Below, piece after piece: positions 37,401 through 47,274 of a stretch of 64,000 nt of DNA. The position numbers were made by a program, and so were the translations under genes. Location: the NCBI RefSeq assembly GCF_000003815.2, contig NC_049980.1:22333249-22397248 (forward strand), written 5' to 3'. Position 1 is the first letter of the stretch. Each line of letters starts with the position of its first letter. This DNA is from Branchiostoma floridae (Eukaryota; Chordata; Leptocardii; Amphioxiformes; Branchiostomatidae). The notes under the pieces are model-generated. The model saw nothing but the letters and a program-made list of their open reading frames with translations. It was not told the origin of the DNA and made no database searches.

Positions 37401-40400
37401 TTGCTGCACATGACTCGGGTATGCACATGCACATGGAGCATGTCCGATTGTCGGGTAATGCCATCATAAATATGCATTTTAAGATGTGATGGCCGTGTGA
37501 TGGTAGATCCAGAAAAAACAAAATGAGGAGGGGCAAGATCATCGCCAAGATTGCTATTTGCCAATTTGTCTATACAGTACTCAAACTAATCTAACATAAA
37601 ACTATATTATTCATTCCAGAACAGTCCTACATTAAATGAGGCTACCACACTAGTTAATTGTACTGCATTCCTGGCATTTACTTGCATCAACATACATGTA
37701 GTCATTGCAGGGAATTTACATTTTTGACAGTAAGGGTTCTGGGACAGCTATCAATGACAGGCTCACAAGAGTAGAAAATGAAACAAAGCTGAGTCTTATT
37801 GTGAGAGGAAACATAGGATGAATTTACGAAGTAAAGATATGCCTTACCGTACGTATGTATATAGTGACATATTCCCTTATTTGAACATATATGTTTGTTG
37901 ATAAAGAGAAGTAGAAAAATGTTAGAATGGACATTGGAAATTTATTTGATAACATATGTCCAATATGACAATATGTTGTTAACAACAGAAATATCCCACC
38001 CAACTGTTTCAGGACCCGTCAGTGACCCAGGTGACTGGTGCTGCCCAACAAAACTTTACGGAGGAGTTCAACCCTTTTGCTGAGCAGGGTCGTACCACTG
38101 TAAGTAGATTGGCTTTTTACCATAAGGTGCCAAGCTTTCCAGTTTGTTATTATCATCGGTGACCTGCTGCTGTCTTATCATACATTTGTTTCTCAAGATA
38201 TTATACTTAAGAAGTCATGCCAAGGTAAATGGTAAAGCATTGTAAATTGTATTTTTTATACATATATTATAAGCAAAGCGACAAGACAAACATCTAGTCT
38301 TCTTATAAGATTGACAAAGGGGCTGTTATGAATAAGGTCTTACCGTTTCCAATAATTCAACTACCTTAACTGTTAAATGATATATGATTTTCCTATACCA
38401 GTATCAGTACCCCTTTTTTGTGATTGACATTTTAAGTGCAAGTTTAGAAGAAGCACTACTGTAAGAATGTGTGTATATACGTGACATTATCATGATTATG
38501 TAAACTTGTTCTTATAAACCGGTAATCTACATGTGCATGGTGTGTAACCATTTTGTATTTCTCCTAAAGTTGGTTGGCCCCTTAACAATAGCTACCTACC
38601 AGTTGGCTATGTGTATACCAGCCACACAGATAAGTGAATAATTGTCCTTCCACTGTTGGATTTCTCACGTATCCCCCAGGCTGCAGGAGGGAAGACCAAC
38701 CCTGTGGTCCCCCCTCCCCAGAAACCCCAGCCAGCTCAGCAGCCTGCCGTCATGAGACCCACAGAAGAGCCTCCTGCCTACTCACCCAGCGCTGCACAGG
38801 TAATTACATAAGAGGGTGTCTTCAGCATTCGCCAACAGTCGGATCATTCTCTTGCTTTTTGACAACATCTTTTTGTATATTTCTTGTTCCCGTACTGTCA
38901 GTCAGTGTAGTTGAAGTTGATTTATTCTAACGGCATTGAATAACATAACATTACAACATATGATCATAATGAGACCAAAGTCCACTTCAGTAAATAAATG
39001 TTCATAAATATTTACCTATGGACATAGTCATCCCTTTGCACTATGACACTTTTGGATCAACAAAATTATCTTAAATTTCATCTATAAAATTATATTAAAG
39101 TTCATCTACAAAATCATTTTTCATCTGTCTTCATTTTACAAGGCTATTCTTAGAGAAAATACTATAATGATGGTTGTAGATCATAAAGAATGCACTGACT
39201 TCTCCATATGTACTTGAAATGTCGTGATTTTTAGGACACTTAGATGTAAACTGATGTATCCCCTGTTTTATTTTACAGCAAGCCCAAGGACCTGCAGTTC
39301 CCACCAATGAAGACCTTATGAAGCGACAAGAGGTACGGAGTAGGATCAACTTAAAGAAAAAGGATTCATGCTTGTAGAATGCTTTTATGATTGCAAGTGA
39401 CTGTGTTCACTGATAGCCCATGGAAACATTCCTAAATTGTATCCTAAATCCCAGTTTGTTCAGGATGTTCTGTGTTTTAGAACATGTGAAAAGTACCACC
39501 GGTAATTGTATTGATGCCACAAAGCCAATAACCTGTCTACATTGCAGGAACTGGAAAGAAAAGCAGCAGAGTTGCAGAGAAAAGAGAGAGAAATGGCAGC
39601 TGGCACATACAACGGTAAGGCCAGACTTTTCTGTCACAAACCAACATTATCTTTTGTTTCCAAGTCTTTAAGAATGAAATGGCAGAGAGTTAACAACTTG
39701 TGAAGAAACCTGCCTCGTGTCACTGCTAAAAGTGATGACAGATGGCATTATAAATAGTTCTATTTCATCCTTAGGTCAAATTTCTAATACTTGTAACTCA
39801 ACAAAATTGTATGCTGTGTGTGTTTCCTGATATTTGTGGTCAACATAGCTGATGAACCTTGAAATTGATTGTTATGATATTTGGCATGTGGGTAGGAGTT
39901 GGGAAGATTAAGGTCAAAGTCAATTTTGGGCACCCTGATGTTTAACCTTGATGTTGTTGTTGTTGTTGACAGCTCGAGCAAACAACTGGCCACCCCTACC
40001 ATCGTGGTGTCCAGTAGGGCCATGTTTCTACCAGGACATCTCTGTAGATATTCCTCTAGAGTTCCAGCGCACTGTCAAAATGATGTACTACTTGTGGATG
40101 TGTGAGTACATGACTATGTATAGAGGATTTTATACATTTGCTGTAGTTTTATTGGCAAAGACTGTGTTAAGTCCAAAAGCTTTTGGGATTCCTGAATTGT
40201 CATTTTCTTTTTTGAAACTGATAAAAAATTTTGTTATTTGATACCGGTTGCTATTTTTCTCAAGAAAAGTTATCAGATCATCAAGTCTTCAGTGTGTATA
40301 TATAGAATACAACACGGTGTATCACACAAGGTACCAGCCCAATCGTGGGTCAGATTGCCTGTCTGCCAGAGGGCGATCCAACCTGCTGGAGGGCTGGACC

Positions 40401-43400
40401 GAGGGTGATGCAGATAACACCATGTCGTCTTTTATTTATGTCATACCCACCTTAGAAAACACACGTTCCGATGCAAAATGTGCCGAAGGTAAAGAAATTG
40501 CCATCCAAACAATTGCAACAGCAGAAATTCCAACCTCCGAATCAGGTGTTTGAATTTGTCAAGTATGTTCAAATTATTATGTGTTATGGAACTCGTTCGG
40601 AAGACCTGTATCAAACGTTATTGCGACACAAGTATGACATAAAACAGTCTTATGTCACTGCAATATAATACCATTGTGATTACGAAGTGAAATCGCATTT
40701 AAGAACAAGTGAAGTTGCATGGTGTATCTCTACAAATGACTTGCATACAATATCACTCAGCTTGCTTCAACATGTCTTTGTGAACATGCATGTCAGCTAC
40801 TTACTTTAGTGCATGGATTTTACTTGTATTTATACATGCATGTTTTTTTGTTGCCTTTATTATTCATGAAAAGATTTGTCCTACCATTTTACCATTCTAA
40901 ATGTGCTATGCCAATTTTGTTTTAATGCTGCATGTTGACAATTGTTAGTTTCTCATCCCCATGTTTACTATAGGTATTGTTTTTACACACCTAACATGTA
41001 GAAAATTTGTATGAAATTCTTGTTTACTTAGTAGTTCTGCTATGTTTCCACTGTACATAGTTTCATGTTTTATTTTGCAGTGATGAGCATGGTCCACAGG
41101 ACATACATGTACCCTTCATACAACACACATGACTAAACTGTGACTGTGACATTGTTCTTGTGATTCAAGTTCACGATCTTAATCAATAAAACTGTGGTCA
41201 GCTTGCACTGTTCTTCCACAAATGACAAGACAAAATCAAATTTTTTTTTGCTGGCAAACAGACTTATTCTTTGGTCTTGAGCATACAAAATGTCAATATG
41301 CTTTGTTGAAGTATGCAGTGAAGAACAGTACAAGTAGGGCAGTTCTTAATGTGATTCTCAGGAGGCTTGAGATACTTGCTTGGGGTTGGGCCAGTCTTCT
41401 TGCATTTACATAACTACTAACATAGGAAGGATGCTGGAAGGAATTTTGAAAAAAGAGTATTCTCTTTAGATTTATAGTAAAATAGCTAAAGACATTTATT
41501 AGATCATATTCGTAGATAACATTTTTGGCATATTTAAACATATGCTGATCTTTTCTGATGCAAAATGATGATAATGAAAGGTTCAGTCTTAAAGCAAACA
41601 CCTCAAGCCTTCCTATTTATAACCATGATGCACCAATCCATCTCCAATCCAATGTCACGCCTTCTCTCCACAGTCCACGCGGTGACGTTGTTCCTAAACG
41701 TGCTGGGAGCGCTGGCGTATTTCTGCACGACGGGGACCAGTTCTGCTGGCATCACCTTTGGCTTAGCCATTTTCTACCTGATTCTGTTCACCCCTTGTTC
41801 CTTCCTTTGCTGGTACCGGCCGCTCTACAAGGCCTTCAGGTAACCATGACAACCCCACAGTGGTGATGATGGACTATAGGAGTTGTGATGTTTTCTACTG
41901 GCTTGTCATAACTGTGTGGATGGACTCATTTGGACTGTCTAAATCACCCTTGGAATTTGAATTATTAACTCAAAATGTACTAGAACTTTGCTAATATTAA
42001 AAGCTGCCTTTCTCAAGTATTTCACAATTGCCACAGTAGCTTCCTCTAGATGAATTGTAGTGAAAGCTTATCAATTGTCACGTAATGCCTTGACACAATT
42101 CATATAGTTTTTGCTACTGGATCCCTGCTAGTTTGTAGAGTTACTCAAACTTTAGGGCAGTTGTAGGAGGCAGGCCAGATTGTATTCAAGCCACAATACC
42201 ATGAAATCAGCTTGAAATGCAACAGAACCATTCCACCAGATGTAATATCAAAAAAAGGGTCAGATGAGAATTTGATGTTCCAAACTTGTGCTGATTCAAA
42301 CAGTTTTGAACAAGCTGGTGGAAGATATTCATGTTTAACCTGTCCTCTTTCAGGGACCAGTCTTGTATGATGCAGTCTAAGAGACTAACATGTAACAGGA
42401 CTTATAGCACAAAGTTTACCAAGCAGAGGAATAAACAAGTCTTATCCCCAATTAGGACCTTGACGACAGGAACAAATGTCTTAAGATATTGACCTGAAGA
42501 TTGACTTCATCATGCAAATCAACACCATTAATTAGCTTTAATTAGTGCATAATCCATTAATTGTGACAGAAAGAAAACAAAGAATCAACAGCAATAATGC
42601 AAAATCTAGTGATCAGAGAGAGTTGGTAGGAAAGAAAGTAAACATCAACATTTTCCCCACGTTCAATTCAGTCCACGTCGTCACCTTACTTCTCAACCTT
42701 CTCATGATGATCGCTAATGTGGCAGCACTTGGGGTGGACCTTACTGCTGGAATCGGCCTTGGGATGGCAATCCTCTTTACGCTACTCTTCCCACCTTGTT
42801 CGTTTTGTTGCTGGTTTCGTCCACTTTACAAGGCCTTCAGGTATTGGGAGATCTCACCCAAATCAGATGAGACCCACAAGAATCAACGAATCAGAACTAT
42901 ATTAGGAAAATCAGCCAATGATGCATGAAATCATAAGGCAAAATGATGCCAGTGTTTTACAGTCCAAATCCACCACACTTTAGAGCATGTTGATCATGCC
43001 TGTCCAATGGAACTGGACTCAGACACTGCTTTTCTGCTCTGTATCTCCTCTTTTTCCCCACTTTTTGGTGCTGACAACACCAAACTGATAAAGATTTTCT
43101 CCCTGACATGGACATCTGGTAACACTCGTGTCTTGTTCAGAACAAAGATATGAACTTTGTTCTCTGTTTTCAAGGAGAGCCTTTGCAACCCACGCCTTAA
43201 ATTGCAGATCCTGAAGTTCTATAGTTATGTACAAGACATGAGGGTAACCAGATTGTCCTTTTGCATGATTCACATTGCAGAGTCACAGGACTGTAGTGCA
43301 GAGAGCTTAGGGTCAATAGCAGACCTCTTACAAATCAAACACACGGAATGCTACACGCATGGTTGTACAACATGCATGATGGAAAAATTCCTCTCTGCCT

Positions 43401-46400
43401 CCTCCAGTCCATAGCATCACCCTGATTCTCAACTCAATTATGCTGATCGCGTACTTCGCCACGGGCATACCCGGCACGTACAACGGAGGGGTGGGCCTTG
43501 GACTATCGTTCTTGTATCTCGCAGTTTTACCGATATGTTCCTTCGTTTGCTGGTATCGCCCCATGTACAAGGCCTTCAGGTGAATCATAACATAAAAACC
43601 CAGGGTTGCAGCAATAAATCGTTTTGATCAGGCTGGCACCTGAAGAATTTCAAGAAAGACATTTTCATTCCTGAATGTTAGCCAGATAGATGGTAATGAA
43701 TTTTCGATGCATAATTCTTTTCAATGAACTGTCTTCTTCTAAAACAAAATCCAAACACATTTCATCTTTATGTCATAAATAGCTATGAAAACAGACAAGT
43801 ACATAGAAACATGTATGGGCCATCCCTCTCTAGTGTTGATGACAACTTCCATACCTAAAATCTTGCTTGACAACATGACAAGATATTAATGAGCGTAACC
43901 CCTCATGTTAATATCTGAAATCTGCTGTAATGAGTGCCAGCCTGCCATGGTATAATTCCCAGTTTTGCACCAAGATTGCTGCTTCTGGACTTAGTGTGTT
44001 TATGGTGTGCCATGTTGCTGTGGATAAGGTTTGCTGTGTTGCTTCACTTTCAACTTCAGCTCTCCTAGCAGGGTTCGTACCATTGGGCAAATTAATTTCA
44101 CTTCACTTGAAAAAGTAGTGGAGGTACTAGTATTCAATATGTTAAGGAAATGGGGTCTTATTATTCACATAAGAGAGAGAATAGCAAAAATCTGAACTTG
44201 TGTGAAACAGCTTTTTTCGACAAAGTTATCAGAAGGGGTACGGACTCTGTAACTATCTAACTCCACTTTGATTAAATCTTCCACCAATTACTAATAATTT
44301 TGCAGCTTTATTTATTGATAGAGAAATCAACCTAGTTATAAGTTTGTATTTTAAGCTGTTTGTTTGATCTGACTGTACTTAAACTGTAGTGTACTGCCTT
44401 GTTCAGATATTTAATGTGTTGTCAATCTGTTTCAAAAGTGACTAGTATACTTTGATATAAAAATAATCTTGTTTGATGTGTTGTTGTTTCTTTATCCAAC
44501 AAAACAAGAAATGTAATGTAATTGAACTTCACTGTTTACTTGTTCTCAAATTCTGAGATAAACAAGTCGTAAAACGATCATCCAGACTTTTATTAAAAGG
44601 AAGAAAAAAAATGACAATTGTTGAGAGATTGCCTGGATATTCCAAGTCTGAACGTTTTTCCTTTGTTTTTTTCCCTACAGGAGTGACAGCTCCTTCAACT
44701 TCTTTGTGTTCTTCTTCATTTTCTTCTTCCAATTCGTGGTCCACATAATCCAGGCTGTGGGCATCAGTGGATGGGGAACTTGGTAGGTAGTCTGGTTCTA
44801 CATTTGTTTTTGTCTTTTTGATGTAAGAATATTCATTCTATCTTTTATTACTCAGTAACAACAATCTGGTAAGCTTGTATATGTCTGAATGAGCTTGTTT
44901 CCATATTGTTATTTCTTTGCTGTAGCCTTGACATTGTAATCAATTCTGCAAAAAATTAGGCTTGTTTTTTTGATGAGAAAAGTCCAGGACCAACATTATT
45001 ATGAACATTCTGATATTAGCATGCCAGTTTGTGTATTTACCACATGTCCTTTTACAGTACAGACATTTGGCACAGCTGCATGTAAATGTGCCTTCTCTTC
45101 ATGATGCTGACTTGGACAACCACAGGAAAAGACACTCAAAGATGTAAAAAAAGATTGACATATCCCAATATGCTAAAAAGTAAAAGTATAGTTGCAGACT
45201 CAGAACTAGACTACGTCTTTGTTATGTTTGACACAGTTACTCAAGTCAAAGCTACTGTCTAAATTGAAAATAGCAGAATGGCTGTTGCAACCCCACCATG
45301 TCATATGCTACATATACCTGAAATACTAACTTAGCTGCCCTGTGGCACTGATGCCTGTTCCATTTCAGCGGTCTAATCAATGGCCTGATGCTGGTTGGGT
45401 CAGGCAGTAGGGATGACGACAAGGGCGACTTAACCATTGGTGTGCTCATGATCACCGTGGGCTGTCTCTTTGCCTCGTGTGGTATCATGGACATGCTCTT
45501 GCTTAAAAAGGTAGAATTTCTGTTTGTGACAAAAGAGCTCCTGTCAGAATGTGACAGGATGTCTGCTTGTGTTCATCTGGCAGGTTGGAATGTACATGTA
45601 GGACATTTCATCCAATCACTCTTCATATATGGCCTCCTTCGGTCAATATTGACCATGGTAAAATCCTAATTGATATCAGCCCTACAGCGTCGACTGTGGC
45701 TCTTCAGTTACACAATATTGAAATTGCAAGACAGTAGGGTTGTAGACACCTACAGATTCGGAAGCGATATAGGCAAAATTTTCCCAGCCAGAAGCAGACA
45801 TCCTCCACACAGAGCATGCCCTCCTCCCCTGTTGTGTCCATTGCATGCATTTTACATGCCTGTACTTTTGTTTACCCCCTCCATGTGTAGTGGTTGGATT
45901 AATGGCATTACGGCAGTCACCCAGAACCCTGGTGTCGGAGCCATCATGCTGATCATAGCCGCCTTCTTCACCATATCTGCTGTTCTCAGCATTATTTTTC
46001 TCAAGAAGGTAGACCCTTCCATTTTTTCTTTTCTGTTCTTGTTTTTTTGGTTTGTCTTGTGTTATGAGAGCCAGGATGGTAGAGCATTTCTGTTTAATCA
46101 CTCAATAAATGCACATGTTAGATGTATTGGATGTCCAATTATGTGGTGACACACATTATCAAGATAAAAGCTTTTTTTTTAAATTCACAAATGGCAACTT
46201 GCTTGATTTTTGTCATAAACTACACCAAAATAAATTGTGATGTGAGACTAGCAGTCCAGTGGGTGTTGCTGTGCAATAGACCTTTACATGGATGCTTGGA
46301 CACAGTGCATTGTGGGTGCTCCAGTAGGCCTCCATAGCAGGCTCCAAGACTAGCCCTTTTGTGAGCTTATTATGTGCAGTTGTTTGAATAATACAGGTAT

Positions 46401-47274
46401 TCTCAACCACCTGACCACACCCCATTAGCAATCAGAAAACCCATATTAATCAGAAAAACAACACATAATGAGCTTAAAGGCATTGATCAGCTTTAAAATT
46501 AAAGGCTGCATGGCCCATGATGCACTTTGTACTTGTATCTGTAAAAAGGTCTAGATCATGTTACCATACATGAAGTGCTGTCTCATGTAGACAAGTGCTA
46601 ATCATTACCTTGTAAATGGCGTTGAATTAACGACAAATGTCTGTTAAGAAAAACGGAGGAAGCTAACAAAAGATCCAAATAACTTCTTATTATGGCTCTC
46701 TTCTGGTATTTCATCACTCTATACTACAATTTTGTTACCAACTTTTTTGTTTTAGTGAACTCATACTCAGCCTTATTTTCTGAAAAAAATGGTCTTGTTA
46801 TTTTTGTGTGCCTTTCTTTTTTTCCCCAGAATTTTTTACTGTTATTTGGTCAGGCGGCAGTTATTTTCAGGATATGTACATGTATGGTAACATTGCTGCT
46901 TGTGGCACTGTGCATGTGAGTATTACATGTGAAAACTTGAGACTTGAATGTAAGTCGTCTGTTTTATTTTAAGGTTCTCCTTTGTGCTATTGTGGCCTTT
47001 TTTCCATGTACATGCAGTTTGGTCCATAACAATTTCACAATCACTAATATATTTGGTGCATTATCTTCTTGACCATGACCTTGGTGTCCGTTGTCTCTAG
47101 GTGCACAGCCTGTACCGTACAACAGGCGCCAGCTTTGAGAAAGCCCAGGCGGAGTTCACCGAGGGTGTTGTGGCGAACCGCGGGGTCCAGCAGGCCGCTG
47201 GGCAGTTCGGCGCTGCTGCGGCGAAGGGCGCAGCCAGGGGCGCCATGTCGGGCGCGTCTGGGAACCAGATGTAG
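34454..47274 (+). CDS. SCAMP: Secretory carrier-associated membrane protein (SCAMP) with two mutually exclusive exon clusters
   Basis: Four-pass post-Golgi and endosomal recycling protein. Constitutive exons: 34454-34510, 38013-38099, 38680-38799, 39279-39332, 39548-39614, 39973-40101, then one of three exon 7 copies, 44681-44782, one of two exon 9 copies, 47101-47274. With 7A and 9B the product is 357 residues (human SCAMP1 338). The N-terminus has three NPF motifs (7-9, 16-18, 39-41), which bind EH-domain endocytic proteins. A proline-rich stretch follows, then a short coiled coil (about 95-125). Exon 6 has the family block [19 protein letters not shown]. The E-peptide [10 protein letters not shown] is at 217-226. 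The conserved tail [19 protein letters not shown] opens exon 10. All introns are GT-AG and in phase. It is closest to the long SCAMP1/2/3 type because of the NPF-bearing N-terminus. Confidence 0.96.
34511..38012. other. SCAMP intron 1 (3.5 kb)
   Basis: Holds a three-copy direct repeat near 35544-35676 (aggcaactgattttgtgtg and variants) and a foldback at 36408-36556. No exon recognised. Confidence 0.7.
36408..36556. repeat. Imperfect foldback element in SCAMP intron 1
   Basis: The core hairpin has 19-bp arms, 36469-36487 (gtgggaaatggaatagata) and 36493-36511, with one mismatch and a 5-base loop. Outward, caagacaagata pairs with tatcttgtcttg, and ttctgcct...tgattt pairs with a match near 36536-36556. 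A roughly 20-bp asymmetric insertion interrupts the left arm. Confidence 0.75.
39810..39960. repeat. Dispersed repeat, family A copy
   Basis: Shares ordered motifs with 13738-13930, including atgatatttggcatgtgg and gtaggagttggg. It lies in the intron just before SCAMP exon 6. Confidence 0.5.
41081..41190 (+). CDS. SCAMP: Possible alternative terminal exon of SCAMP (truncated isoform)
   Basis: A strong-looking acceptor (gttttattttgcag) lies in the intron after exon 6. Joined to exon 6 it would add [18 protein letters not shown] and a stop at 41134-41136, with AATAAA at 41185-41190. The product would be a soluble N-terminal SCAMP fragment with the NPF motifs and no membrane segments. Only sequence features support it. 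Confidence 0.3.
41674..41839 (+). CDS. SCAMP: SCAMP alternative exon 7A (TM1, lumenal loop 1, TM2, E-peptide)
   Basis: 166 nt, entered with one base carried over and leaving two bases. It encodes 54 whole codons opening [16 protein letters not shown] and closing in the E-peptide [10 protein letters not shown]. This copy is closest to vertebrate SCAMPs. Acceptor ctccacag|tcc, donor ttcag|gtaacc. Confidence 0.95.
42672..42840 (+). CDS. SCAMP: SCAMP alternative exon 7B
   Basis: 169 nt with the same entry and exit phases as 7A. It encodes 55 codons opening [19 protein letters not shown] with E-peptide [10 protein letters not shown]. About 30 of 54 aligned residues match 7A by eye. Differences cluster in TM1 and the lumenal loop ([11 protein letters not shown]). 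Acceptor attcag|tcc, donor ttcag|gtattg. No stop or frameshift. Confidence 0.93.
43408..43579 (+). CDS. SCAMP: SCAMP alternative exon 7C
   Basis: 172 nt with the same phases. It encodes 56 codons opening [16 protein letters not shown], with a longer lumenal loop ([15 protein letters not shown]) and E-peptide [10 protein letters not shown]. Acceptor cctccag|tcc, donor ttcag|gtgaat. Intact and clearly divergent from both 7A and 7B. Confidence 0.93.
45369..45510 (+). CDS. SCAMP: SCAMP alternative exon 9A (lumenal loop 2 and TM4)
   Basis: 142 nt that completes the Cys codon split after exon 8 and encodes 47 codons. It opens [10 protein letters not shown], has an acidic loop insert ([10 protein letters not shown]), then a TM4 ending [11 protein letters not shown]. 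The loop is eight residues longer than in 9B. Acceptor tttcag|cgg, donor aaaaag|gtagaa. Confidence 0.92.
45891..46008 (+). CDS. SCAMP: SCAMP alternative exon 9B (lumenal loop 2 and TM4)
   Basis: 118 nt with the same phases as 9A. It encodes 39 codons, [20 protein letters not shown] then TM4 ending VLSIIFLKK. This copy has the usual vertebrate SCAMP length. Acceptor gtgtag|tgg, donor aagaag|gtagac. Confidence 0.94.

Noticed and set aside
42672-43579. SCAMP exon 7B and 7C considered as pseudo-exons or separate SCAMP genes
   Set aside because: Both are free of stops and frameshifts, keep splice sites and phases and conserved residues, and lack any other SCAMP exons around them, so alternative exons fit best.
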